Shown: positions 51,501 to 63,264 of the stretch, one piece after another
Layout of the letters: each line of letters opens with the position of its first letter
Position numbering within the stretch: the stretch's first letter is position 1
NCBI GenBank assembly: GCA_958450365.1
Contig: CAUEEP010000913.1
Span: forward strand, 248,001 to 312,000
Origin: Mesorhabditis belari
Lineage: Eukaryota; Nematoda; Chromadorea; Rhabditida; Rhabditidae
DNA: 64,000 nucleotides
Direction of reading: 5' to 3'
The notes under the pieces: generated by a model
The model's database searches: none
Told to the model about the DNA's origin: nothing
What the model saw: only the letters and a program-made list of their open reading frames with translations
Position numbers and translations under genes: made by a program

Positions 51501-52008
51501 GAGGCTTCGAAATTCTGGATGCGACTTAGGGTGGAAAAGAATTTTATAGCAAAAAAAAATAAGATTAAAGTAAATACGGTAAGTAAATACGGGGTTTTTT
51601 AAATCAAAAACTATAAGTCTAGTCTCATAATTTGGAATAAGAGAAGAAGGGAAACAACGACTTTCATGGGATCAAACCAAGAGATAGCGAATAGCCTTTA
51701 GAATAATATGAAATTTTGTATCAACCCTACTAGTTTTGTTCAATATAGACAGATAAACTCGCAAGAAATCCAAACAAATAACAATATGTTTTGATTGGTT
51801 CAAATTCTTGACATTTCCCTATATCGATAAGGTTTTTATCTTTAAAACAATGCCAAATTACAATTTGCGATAAAAAGGCAAGACAATTAATGAACTTTCC
51901 AAGTTGATAATTGAATTATTAATTGATTGAAGATTTGCAAGCTTCAAAAGATGATTCTAAAGCGATAAACATTCAAAATCTATTCTATTGATCATTTTTT
52001 TTTTGAAA

Positions 52009-55000
52009 ATGTTTCATTTATTCGCTTTACCTGAAGAGATTTTGCTTCAAATCTGCGAATGTTTATCGCCAAACGAGTTGGGAGAATTTCGATTGAGTCA
52101 AAGGTTTCCGATTTCTGTTAAAACGCTAAAGCCAAGCTCATTGTTTAGATTCAAAGACTCTTTACACTAAATATAACATTTTAAGCGGTTTTATGAACTG
52201 TTTCATGAACCTTTTTGAGCATAAATAATTTCAGACGAATCAACACATTTCTCACCGTGAATTCCCATCGTCTGAAACGTATTCAAGTCGATGAAATCCT
52301 TGTCGAACAAGGGACTCTGGTATTTCAATTTCTTTTTCAAAATTTGTCTAGAATACGTTGACAAAAGGAACCGAGTTTGTAGACAAAAGGAACCTAATTT
52401 GTTTAGAGGAAATCGATTGGGTTGGTGAATTGAAAACTGCGGGACTTTGAACTAAAATTTATTCAACATAAAACCATAAATTGATTCGAAATAATTTTCA
52501 TTATTATTGACGACTTCTGCCCATTTTACAGGCAATTTGCGGATTCCTTTTTCGTAGTAGGATTTTGGTTTGTGTGTGAGACAAGTGTGAGACTCAAAAA
52601 TCGAGGACTGGAGATGTCCCAGTTTGAGCATTTGAGCACTTTCTTCAAAAGAAACCCATTTTGGTGTCAATGGAAAAGTTGTAGAGAATCAAAAATTAGG
52701 CTTATATCCGAATTTCCAAAAAGATACACTTAGTAGTTTCGCTTAAAATGCAAGTTTTGTGAAAATTCGTAAATTTAGCATTTCTTGAGAACCAGTTTTT
52801 GAATCGTTCTGAAAATTTGAATATAAGCTTGATTTTTGATTCTCTACAACTTTTCCATTGACACCAAAATGGGTTTCTTTTGAAGAAAGTGCTCAAACTG
52901 TCACATATGACAATAGCCCGCAGTTTTCAATTCACCAACCCAATATCTTCTTTTCTACATAATCTTGCGCTAATAAAGTGCACTTAAAATTGAATTTTCA
53001 ATTTTAAATGCCTTTTCAGGAGGGATTTTGCGATCATTTCTTTAAAATAACGACAATATCAAATGGGAAAAATGACTACAATTTGTTTCTTGGTGACTAC
53101 GATGATGAGGGAAATCTTAAGTTCAAAGTGAGTCGATTTATCAATGAGGAAAATGCAAATAAAGATAGAAAATAATAAAGAGCTTACCGGGCTTTCAGTA
53201 CCTTTAATTAAGTACTTTAATCAAGTTTCAATAAGTAAAAATAAAGAAGAACTTTTCAGCATAAAACCTCACGAAAATTGTGCCCATTACCAGATGGCTG
53301 TGACTACGAGGAAGCGAAAAGCTACACAATGAAACGAATTTTTGAGAACTATTGCACAGAAGAGCTGTACATTGTAAGCAGGCTTGCAAAGCGAAAAAAA
53401 AATTGATTGAATATCTTTTAATTTACAAAGAAAAAGTCACAAAATCGGGCAGCTACGTTTTTCCGGCTTTTTCCGTCGCAGTGCGTAGCTATATTTCTAT
53501 ATTTCTGCGTAGTCGCAGTGCGTAGCTGCCCCATTCGTTCGGTTTTGCTTTAAAAATCAAAAGATCTTAAATTTATCGCTTTTTTTCCGCTTATAATTCT
53601 AATTGTAAGTGATTCGATAGCTTTGAAAGGCTTTTTTAAAAGCCTTGCGACAGTTTTGTTCATTCACAACAAATCCAATCGGAAAAAAAGTCTACACAAA
53701 GGAAAAGTAAAAAATTTCGGCTAAATGTCTACTGGCTAAATGCTAAATGTCTCTGTCTGATCAAAAGAAAAGTTCTCCATTTCAACTCAAATTTCTGAAA
53801 AATTTTAAGTGGCTCAAGGTGTAAAAGCTGTTTTTTTTTGTTGTCATATTTTTTTACTTTTTTCAAGATTTCCCTCATTACATTACACTTTCAAATTGTC
53901 CCCCTAAGCTCTAATTGAATATCTTTTCATTTTATGTGAAAATTCAAAAAAATGGAGCAGCTATGAAAGCAAAGAAGTCTAGCCCCTTTTTCTGCTTAGA
54001 TTTTTGCATAGCTGTCCCTTTTTTAAATAGAGCAGCTATGAAGCAGCTATGATACCCCATGAAACTAGGAGATCTTCAGCTGAGTGGGCAAGGGGAGACA
54101 CTTTGAAAGTATAGTCGATTCACCACTTCTCAAACTGTAGCCTACCTATTTTGGGTGTTTTTCTATTTGGTTATCACAATTCCCAGTTATTTTGTGCGAA
54201 AATTCAAACAAATGGGGCAGCTATGAAAGCTACGAAGCCGCGCCCCTTTTTCTGCGTTGATTTTTGCGTAACTGTCCTTTTTGTTTGACATTCCCCACGA
54301 AACTAGAAGATATTCAGCTGAGTGGGCAAGGAGGACACTTTGAAAGTATAGATTCCCCGTAAATGACATACATGATTCCTCGTAAATGAAAAATTCATCA
54401 CCACTTATCCTATCGATAAACGGCATGCTCACGTTTGACCGTTTAGATCTCGGTTTCTAAAAAAGCTATCAATCTGCAAATTGTTTCATTGGAAAGCCAA
54501 GAATGTCAGCTTTTGATTGCTATCTCACACATAGCAAATTCTCATAGGCGAGTGCCTTAAAAAGCTTATTAATACTTATCGATAAGCTGATCGATCATCG
54601 ATATTTTTGATATCGATAAGGTTTAATAGGTTAAAGTTAAGTTTTAAAAGTCATTTAAAAGTCAACTCATTAAAAGTCGCGATGTATAAAATAGCAATCA
54701 AAAGCTGACATTCTTGACTTTCTAATGAAACAATTTTCAGATTGATAGCTGCTTTAGAGGCTGAGATTTGAACGGTCAAACATGAGCATGTCATTCGTAT
54801 TGATAATGTCGATAGGCAAGTCTAACCATCACAACAACAAAATGAAATATTAGTTGTAAACATTGAAGAGACCAAAGCTCATAGTAAACAAATATTTACA
54901 ATCGACTCTTGATATTGATAATCAATACAATGATTTTGAAATTCTCAAATACGTTCTTGGTTTCTGCGTAGCTGCCCACCCAACACACAATCGTTGGCCG

Positions 55001-55920
55001 TTCAGGGCAGCTACGCAAGAAATTTGAGTTCAAATTGAGAAACCTTTTTTGAGCACCATTTTGAGCATCTTTTTCAGTCCGGTCTTTCCCCACAACTCTT
55101 CACTTGTTTATCCGATATTCTGTGTCGAATCAAAACAAAACGAATCCACAAACTGATCATCGATCTGAACGGCGATCGACAACCAAATGAAGTGGCTCAA
55201 TTTCTCGCCAACACTTGTCCAAAGTTTTTCTATCTTCAGGTAAAATCAAACTTTTTAAGGCCTGTATACTGTAGAATCTTTCATTTTCAGACAACCGATC
55301 CATCCGAGACGAAGTCTTTCCTAAAAGCTGAGATTCTCAAATCAATCAATCACATATTCGTGGGACCGGCAAAAAAGGTAAACAATCAAAACTAATGTTA
55401 AAAAAAACGATTTTTCAGTCATGGAGAGCCTATGATGAAAACAACTTTCACTACGATTTCAACGACGATGATTTCACTTCGCTTTGTGAAGAAAGAACAA
55501 TCTACAATCCTCTAACTCTCTACATATTTGGATATACAAATATCAGCGGGAAAACAATTATCCAACAGTTGAGGGTAACAAAAATCCAGGTTGTCAAAGC
55601 TCTATTCCAAATTTAGCGTCTAAACAACAACTCTTCCGGTTTATCGTTCGATTTCCATTTGGAGCAACCATTTGATCCGGAAAAGTATGAATTGAGTGAA
55701 AGTGGGGATAAAAGAAAGCAAAGAAAGCTGAATAATCTGTTCAGAAAAGTTCCCTGATTACTTATCAAAGAAAAACGGTGAGGTGGTGTTAGGCGATGAT
55801 TGGACGATTCGACGAGCACTCGGTGAGGAAGAAAATGATAGAAATCGGACACATATTCGAGTGGATCGAGGTTGGCTTTCAAAAAACAGAATGCCAAGCA
55901 CTATGTATTTGGAAAACTGA
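52009..55920 (+). CDS. Divergent nematode F-box protein
   Basis: F-box proteins link substrates to SKP1-cullin ubiquitin ligases; nematodes carry large, fast-evolving sets. The first exon (52009-52103, ATG at 52009) gives MFHLFALPEEILLQICECLS then PNELGEFRLSQR, a clear F-box (LP.E.L..I...L....L...R). Further exons are 52235-52319, 53020-53127, 53260-53373, 55078-55239, 55291-55377, 55419-55574, 55617-55701 and 55745-55920, all phase-consistent, with two 42-43-nt introns. The C-terminal part (LCRIKTKRIHKLIIDLN, AQFLANTCPKFFYLQ) has a leucine-rich, FTH/DUF38-like feel, but I cannot name it. A donor at about 55905 could join an acceptor at 55979 instead and end at 56099; AATAAA at about 56138 suits either. 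A mariner-type TIR element fills intron 2. Confidence 0.75.
52409..52943. mobile_element. mariner-type TIR element in the F-box gene
   Basis: The ends are TTGGGTTGGTGAATTGAAAA and its complement. The inner arms (TTCTTCAAAAGAAACCCATT at 52640 and its complement at about 52870) also pair. It is intronic and TTGGG-type, as at 2719 and 24841. Confidence 0.85.
53430..54800. repeat. Repeat block in the long F-box gene intron
   Basis: A direct repeat with GCAGCTATGAAAGC and CTTCAGCTGAGTGGGCAAGG lies at 53955-54130 and 54213-54358. An inverted pair follows at 54427-54525 and 54690-54793 (TGACATTCTTG and complement). Between them CGATAAG motifs recur (54560-54625). Confidence 0.75.
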
Positions 55921-56223
55921 GGAAAAAAGTCCTCAACGCCAACTAAACGAAACATTTTTTATGCAGTAACTTTTCCAGATGGACGTTCGATTCTCAGTGG
56001 TATGGGTTGGGCTTCGAAAGATCTTCGAAATGGCGACAAAAAGTACACCGGCTTTGCAACTTGGTAGCTAAAGAATGCCCAAGTGTTTGTAACTCATAAT
56101 TTGCGATTCTAAACTTGTGACTGACTACTGGGTCAACAAATAAATTTTATCCCAAAAGTAACAATAACAAACACGTCTCAACAATAAAAGAATCAAATAA
56201 TGTAACAACAATGCGACAACAAA

Positions 56224-58356
56224 TCACCGTAGTACTGTACCCTGCTTGACTTCTTTGTGCGATCTGTTCTCCTTGACCTTGAAGCGGAGCTTTTGTTTGA
56301 GTCGGTGTTGATTTCGATCACCAGCAATTGGCAAGATGTTACGTTTCTGAAAGTTTAGCGTTGTAAAATTTCTTAGTCAAGTTTATTTCATATTTTCAGT
56401 AACAAAAGGTTAAAGATGTCATAAAATCAAGATAATACCTGAAGGCTTTTCATTCGATCAGCTAGCAAATTTCCTTGAGGTTTCAGCTGGCGCAATGAAC
56501 CGGTGATCTCCTCCTAAAAAGAAATTTTTTCCTCATAACATTGCTCATCATTTAGGTAATCAAAAGGAATACCGACCGTAAGTAAGAACGGTGTCTCCTC
56601 CTCTTCAAAGCGTCCTTTGCCCAACTTCTTTCGCTTTGTCATATCATCAAGAGCCTAAAAGTAGCTTAACTTAGTATTATTATCTTGTTTCGTACCTTTT
56701 TATCACCAATCATCTTCAGCTTATCCTTATGTGCCGCCTCTTCCTCAGCGATTTTCTTGAGTATCTTTTTAGACCTAAACTTTTGAATCTAATTTTGCTC
56801 TCGCTTCCAATTTAGAATTTTTATTTTAGCTTTTTTATAAATGCTAAATATAGCCCACCTGAACACATTCGATTCGTTGGCTTTCTTTGACAATCTCTTC
56901 TGCTCACGTTCCTTTTGCTCCTTTTGTTTACGACGTTGTCGTCGAGTCTTTGGATTGACTTGAACGGGTCCAGAGAGGAAAGATTCTAAACAGCTCAACT
57001 TGCAAAGAAATTTTCCCAAGTTTGTAGTTTTTAGAAATCAGGTAATAAAATTTAGTCTAACCCCCATTGACGTCTTCTGCTTCCATTTTGACCTCATTTG
57101 ACTCGTCATCTTCCAATCCGGCCATCACTTCTTTCCATTTGTCTTTCTAAAATAAAACTTATACATAAAATCGTAAATTGTAGGCTCTCTCACTAATAGT
57201 AGTGCGTATCACTATTGTTTCAACCCTCTTGATTTATATGTATAACAAACGCTTACCGAAGTAACCATCGATTCTCCGGAAGCCAATTTGCTTCGCCGTT
57301 CCGATCTCGCTTCTTCAGCGATCGTTTTCATCTCATCTTTAGCAATCTCTTGCACATAGCTCTAAAAATATTTAATTTAGACATGATCTAAAATAAGGGC
57401 AAGATTTGAGTGAAATAAAACTAACCACGTATGACTCCAATTCTGGATTGTACGAGGCGCCAGCTTCAGGCACCTCAACGGCTTTCAACAATGATGATTT
57501 CAGACGAAGAGTTTTGGGCTAAAATAAAGCTTTTAATAAATCTAATAAAAGTTGTGCTAAATTATACCACTTTAGATTGAACTTTCTTTGTCTGCTGAAG
57601 ATAGTAAGCGGCTCCATCCTTGGCCGCATCCGGCACAGACTGGACCAGTTTTGATTCAAGATCTAAAGCGATTTGAATTCAAACGATTAAAATAAGGTAT
57701 ACCTGTTTCCCAAAGATCAAAATTTTTCTTGACACTTGTTTTCATCGCTTTCTTGACCTGAATAACATTTAAAATATTTAAAATTTCAAAAAATTTACCT
57801 CGACTGTTGGACGAGGTAATTTTTTAAGTGGTTTTGACGGCTTCTTTGGAAACATTGGAAGCGAGACCTCGTTGGCATTCCTGAATCACAAATGATAAAA
57901 AATCATATACACTTCTACTATTTCTTTTAAGTAAGTTAACACTGCCATGAAAAGTCACCTTGTCGCAAGTGCCGAAATCTTTTTAAGAGCGGCCTGTTGT
58001 TTTTTGGTGAACTTCTTCTCTTCTTTTGCAGTTGGTGCCTAAAGGTTCAATACTTTAAATGAAATTTTACTTACCCTATCAATAGAGAAAAGATCATCAT
58101 CGGCTCGTTCAGCAATTTGCCCGCCAGAATCTTTCTCTAAATCAACCGGATTTTCAATAAAGGCTTTTTAAGCAGCTATGTTATTGCTACTAGAATCATC
58201 AAAAAAAATACCATGTTGTATTTGTACAGCCGCTTCTTCAATTTCTCCAACATCGGCTCCTTTCCTCCAATATCTCTTCTTGCTTCGTGAGACTCGCGAG
58301 GCGGCTGGTCGCTTTCGCTTCACTCCACCCTTTTCGCCAACCATTCTAAATAACAT
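56224..58356 (-). CDS. nop-53: Ribosome biogenesis protein NOP53
   Basis: NOP53 (GLTSCR2) binds 60S pre-ribosomes in the nucleolus and recruits the MTR4 helicase and exosome for ITS2 processing. The start at 58356 (or Met at 58344) gives VGEKGGVKRKRPAASRVSR, then SKKRYWRKGADVGEIEEA, the family's basic N-terminus with the +.K..W+K..D..++E pattern. Downstream exons give DDDLFSIDR, KKNFDLWET, VPEAGASYNPELESYV (the P..G.SYNP signature), KDKWKEVMAGLE, NPKTRRQRRKQKEQKEREQK and a C-terminus rich in Lys/Arg ending GTVLR. About a dozen short introns separate them; donors and acceptors read well on the - strand. The stop is at 56224-56226. It is 3'-most in a co-oriented trio. Confidence 0.9.
57181..57240. 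repeat. Fragment of the AATAGTAGTGC element in a NOP53 intron
   Basis: GGCTCTCTCACTAATAGTAG resembles the element at 41304-41405. It is only a fragment; no TIR pair is present. Confidence 0.5.
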
Positions 58357-58795
58357 ATACTGGAAAATATTAAACTTAAATATTAAATTAAAGTAAAAAG
58401 TAAACCAAATATATATAAAACTTTCCAGTTTCGAAGAACTTTGGCTTATTTCTTGTCAAAATTTTATTGAATGTGCCAGTTATTTGTACGACCGCGTACA
58501 AAAACGCTTTTCAACGTTGAACTTTTCTTAAGAATTCTTATAGCTAGGTTCTTGGAAAGCTAAATGCCAGTAGCAGATCGAAAGCAAAATTTTTATTTTA
58601 AGGCAACTGACTAAAGCAGTAGCTATTTTTTATCGATGCAATAAATTGTTCCTGAAGCCTGCACACAAGTACGCACAAATATAAAATGCCAGTAGTAGGC
58701 AGGTCAAACCAAAGTAATTATGAACAACCAAATCAATAATTTATTAAACCGGAATGAGTAATTTTTTTTGGTTAATTTGAGGGAGAAGGTTTCGA

Positions 58796-60300
58796 TCAAG
58801 TGGAGGATTTGATTGAAACGATTCCTAAATGAATTGATACAATTAGTAGTACAACTAAACTTTACCATTAAATCCTGATGAATTATGAGGGAACGTCTGT
58901 TCCGGAGTTGTCTTTTTTTGAGGAGCCGTTGGTGGCTCGTCTTTCTTGTCTTTTTCTTTCTCAGGATCGGCTAACATTTGTGACATTGGAGGTGCTGCAA
59001 CGATCGGCTTGGGGATCACGGCATGATAGGCTGTCTAAAATAAAATCAAATAGGTAGTAGGTAATAGAAAATGATGACGCACCGTAAGTGCCATTTCTTG
59101 TTTTACTGGCGCTGGGGTCAAGTCAAGCACAAATCCAGTTCCGGCTTCAGTTGGCTGTGCAAAATCTTCCGGCTTGGATCCTTGTGGCAACGAGGTCATA
59201 TTCTTTCCACCTTCCACTTCAAGAGCGTTCATCTTTTTTGGCACTAACAATAAAATTAAGACATTTTCCGCTCAAAACTAACTTACCATTTCCAGAAGTA
59301 TGAGGCTTTTGTTCTTGGCTGGTTGAAGCTGTAGCAGTGCGCAACGGTGTCGTCGATCGATCCTTTTGTTGAAGGTGCGTAGTCGATGGCCTCTTTTCAG
59401 CCTTGTTCTCAATCTTCTTCTCACTAGGTGTCATATCAAAGACGAATCCTGTGCCAGCCTCGGTTGGTTGAGCAAAATCAGTGGGCTTGGTTCCTTCTGG
59501 AAGTGTGGCGAAGTTCTTTCCACCCTCAACTTCCAAAGCCCTGACTCGATGTGGCTCTAAACAACAATATTTCAACAGTTTTCATAGCAAGAACATACCA
59601 GATGGATTTATGCGGAGCTCTTTTGGAGGTGGTGCCGGCGATTTCAATCTAGCAAATGAAATTTTGAAAAGGTAGAGATAAAAACTTGCGGAGACTTATT
59701 TGGTGGTCCAAGATCGAGTACAAAATCTGTTCCCGCTCCTTCCGGTCGCTTGAAATCGGAGGGTTTCATGCCGGGAGGAAGTGAAGCGTAGTCTTTCTGT
59801 TCGATCTAAAGAAGTTGGTTATTCGAAAGAGTAGCAAAACAATACCTTGGCTGGCTTTTGATCAATTTCCGGTTTCTTTTCCACCGATTTCCTTTTGCGC
59901 GCCGCCGGCAGCGGTGATTGCTTTGGTGGTTTTGGTGGCTAATAGGAAAATATTCTTGTTGCTCATATCTCAAATCACACTTTATAAAAACAAACCTGGC
60001 TCTTGTGATTCGTTTTCTTTCCACTGCGATTCTTCTTTCCTTCAGCCGAGCTTGCGCGCAAGCGTTTCTTTACTTCTTTGCCCGAGGTTTTTTGAACTTT
60101 TGACGGTGGCGTTGTCGGCTGGGAAAATACCGGAGCTATTGCGGTCAATCCTAAACGTGAAAAGTTCTCAGTCAAAAAAGAAAAAGTTACCGAACGTCGT
60201 CGATGGCTTGTTTTGCTCTAAAAAACTAAGATCATCTAAAAAAAGAAAAATCCCGCTTTTTGCTTTAGGAGGTGGCGTTGTTCCTCTCCGATAAACCGAG
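58796..60300 (-). CDS. Unrecognised protein with three copies of a roughly 30-residue motif
   Basis: I do not recognise this protein. Exons on the - strand encode three tandem modules: YASLPPGMKPSDFKRPEGAG with TDFVLDLGP (about 59700-59800), FATLPEGTKPTDFAQPTEAG with TGFVFDMTP (59287-59556) and MTSLPQGSKPEDFAQPTEAG with TGFVLDLTP (59083-59243). The consensus is K.+..LP.G.KP.DF..P..AGT.FV.D..P. The modules are joined by Lys/Ser/Pro-rich linkers, and the N-terminal part (KRKSVEKKPEIDQ, GKEVKKRLRASSAEGKKNRS) is basic and probably nuclear. The 3' end is 58796-58798 (TGA) after exon 58866-59034. No in-frame ATG was found for the 5' exon (about 60180-60300), so the start is unresolved; an upstream exon or trans-splicing could supply it. 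The modules look like short binding motifs rather than a folded domain. Confidence 0.65.
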
Positions 60301-60766
60301 ATGAGAATTGAAAAGTGATTTTTCCTGCCGTTCTTTGGCTTTATTTAAGCTGTAAACGTTAATTTCTGGGTTCACACTCAAACCATTTTACATGTTTTCG
60401 GGGGTGGTACCATTTGGCTTTTACAAGACATTTTTGTTACAAGTCTTGTAAATCTAGTTACAAGGCAACTTTTTGAAATTTACGAGCTTGTAACTGTCCA
60501 AATAGTACCACCCCAGAATTGATTCACGTTTAGAAGTAAGTTATCATATCGGACCTTTCACGTCAGACAGAAATTTTTTTATTGAATTTGTGATAAGTAT
60601 TAGAACAAATTGATACTAATAGTGTAAAACAGTTGACATAAAATCACTCGTTGAAAAAGAAACCAGCAAACAATCAATATTAGACCTAATCCATAAATAC
60701 AGAAGGCATAAGAACTACTCTAATAATACATAAGACAACTAAAAAACTTAAAACCGGTTTGATGGA

Positions 60767-63264
60767 TTAAGAAAGCGATGGGTCGAGCTTGAGAAAACGT
60801 CCGTTCCCCGATTGCTGTGAAACATTGGATAAAGTTGAAGGACGTCCAGATGAAACCTTAATACAACAATTCATAATGCAAAAAGGAAACAAACTGACCG
60901 TCGAAAGATTCCCTCCTCCAAATTGACAGACACGATCTCGAACCAAGCCTCTTCGATTCTGAGAAATGAAGGCAACTGAAGGCCGCAGTTCAAAACCCCC
61001 TCCCACATCCAACTCCTAAGAAGAGGTTTCATAAAACAATTCGTATTTCTTTACCGAAGCAGAAGACGCAGAAACAATTGCATTCCTATAGCAATCGCTA
61101 AGTTCAAAATCATCAGCACTACGTTGTCTTGAGAGACTTCTTTCCTAAAGTAATAGTGTTATTAGCCAGAAAGGAAAGAAAATTACTGGTGGACATATGT
61201 GGGGTCGTTCCTTGATGACTTTTGATGTTACGCCTTTCCAAGTGAATTGAGGAGTTTGTAGAGGTGGTAAATCTGTCACATCAGTCACCGGCACATCAGG
61301 GGGAGGAGGTAGCAGAAAGTTCTTGAGCGTGAAATGTGGAGAGTTTGGCACTGAATTCATCGGAGTTTCAATCGTTGTTCTTGAGCGGCGTCTTGACATT
61401 CGTACGGGCTCTTCATTTCTTGCCGGTTCTGGGTTCAAGGATTTTGCATCAACATCTGGAGCCTCGATCGCTCGCTCTTGTGGAATCTAAATAATCAAAA
61501 TTGTATATTAATGTAAAGATGAAAAACCTCTTCGTGCCGTTCGGGCATTGGGGACGTATTCAGCGAGCGTTGTTGAGGAGGTGCAAAATGAAGACGGGCC
61601 TAAATTCAAATGCAATTGCTTGTTTCTTATAGTTAATTAGCATGTTAATTTTTACCCACAGGCTCTCGTCCAAAATCATCTAAAGCTTCTTCGCTAGTGC
61701 TTATTTGTTCGACAGAGAGGCAACCTTCCTCTGAAGTAAGTGTATCGCTCGACTTTTGTGGTCGAAGAAATGTTCGAATGTTTCGGCGACCGGGAAGTTT
61801 CGGCGACATTTGTGCAAGAAAATCGAGTGATCTCCGCTAAAGCAAACAAATGTATTTAAATGTATAAAACCATTTTTAAATGCAAGTCTGTTAGAATGTT
61901 AAGTAACATACAGCACAATGTTTAACGGCGTTACTAAATTTGCAGTCATTTGGTCCCGCCGGGGCGATATTCTAAGAAACATGCAAGATGCAAAAAAAAA
62001 AGAATTAATGCAATTCACCTCACTAGGCTGCCTGACAAGACCCTGATCATTTTGTGTAGGACGCATCGAAACTCGCTTGATTGCCGTTGTTTGCATTTGT
62101 GATAATGGGGTTCTGAAAGAAAATTATTTGAGATTTAAACATCATTTTAACCGATTAAGCGGCGCAGCCGATGCACTTCGAACTTGACTTGACACATAAC
62201 ATTCCCGATGCAAACCTAAACTAACCAAATTAATTTATAACCTAGTGACAAACCTATCCAAGTAGCTCTTTCAATCAAAATAGCCACAGCTGTTGCGGCA
62301 CGTTGTGACGTTAGTTTTGCCTCATCGATAGTGCTTAGGCTGGAAACGCGTAGAGGCCCTGCAGATTTCTTCGGTGCTAGATTTTCCCGATCCAAACGCG
62401 GTGTGATGTCAAAGAGAGTCGGTCCAAAACATGTTGCAAGATTTTGAATTGTCATTCCATTTTTTTCGCTATATAGCGAAATCTAAACTTGGATTCTGAT
62501 GTGTAAACTAAAGACAAGATACCCTGTATAGCTCACGCATCAAAAATCCCAAGGTTCCAATGTGTGCTTCCGGGAGAAGTTCTTTGTGAAGCATTCCACG
62601 TGGTCGAAAAAGTCTTTGAACATCATCCCCGCTTATCTAGATAAATTGATAACTAATCGATTAAATAGTCTTACAAGTTTTCCAGCCTGGCGCCGTTTAG
62701 CCAACTCAAGTAGTTTGTCCGATAAATCATAGCTGTAAAGTAGAGGTATCTAAAAGAAGCATGTTAAACTATCATTGTTAAACTATCACATGAAACAACT
62801 CTTACCTTTAAAGCTTTGAGGAAATATTTGATGAGAGAGCATACATCCAAATAGTTAAGTTCCGCAGGTATTTTCTTTCGACCAGAGTAGATAGCCTTAT
62901 ATAGTCCATAAAATCATAGAGAATTTTGAAATTACCGTGAGTTTCTTGCTGAACGAGTTGATGCGCGCGTTGTTGCCGGCCTTCCGAAAGAGCCCTTCCT
63001 TTTCGATATTTGAACGCACAATATTGAATGCATCGACGAGAAACTTGGGGACTTCGCGAAGCGTCAAAGTTGTCATTCCTTTCGAGTGTTTGTCACTCTT
63101 CTCCACCTCGACTTGAATGTTGATGTTGTAGCTAAAATAAACTAGTTAGAAATAACAAAAGAATCCAACCATGTCAAAGCTCCAAGCTGAATGGCATCTG
63201 ATTTCGGGAGGCTGCAAGAAGTCTCGATATATTCCTCAGTGTATGGAATCTCCGAAATGATCAT
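60767..63264 (-). CDS. RhoGAP-domain protein, ARHGAP11 / RGA-3/4-like
   Basis: RhoGAPs speed GTP hydrolysis by Rho GTPases; RGA-3/4 control RhoA during worm cytokinesis and cortical contractility. ATG at 63262-63264 is preceded by an in-frame stop. Exons 63170-63264 and 62936-63131 give TLREVPKFLVDAFNIVRSNI then EKEGLFRKAGNNARI, with the catalytic arginine finger in GLFRKAG. Later exons give YLDVCSLIKYFLKALKIPLL, TLGFLMRELYR and NGMTIQNLATCFGPTLFD, the helices that contact Rho. The domain lies at the N-terminus and is followed by a Ser/Pro-rich tail with RMSRRRSRTTIETP, which is the layout of ARHGAP11A. The stop is at 60767-60769. It is the first gene of the co-oriented trio. The RhoGAP call is firm; the subfamily is inferred. 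Confidence 0.85.

Larger units (their letters stand above)
50099..52008. other. Intergenic region between rpm-1 and the F-box gene
   Basis: It holds the rpm-1 3' flank (AATAAA at 50260), a 17.3-kb-related fragment (50340-50510), a 31-bp minisatellite (50597-51130) and a LINE tail (51177-51500). The rest (51540-52008) is AT-rich; I saw no further gene. Confidence 0.6.

Noticed and set aside
52009..55920. The F-box gene as FSN-1/FBXO45, the known RPM-1 partner
   Set aside because: FSN-1 has an F-box plus SPRY domain. I see no SPRY motifs here, so the adjacency to rpm-1 looks accidental.
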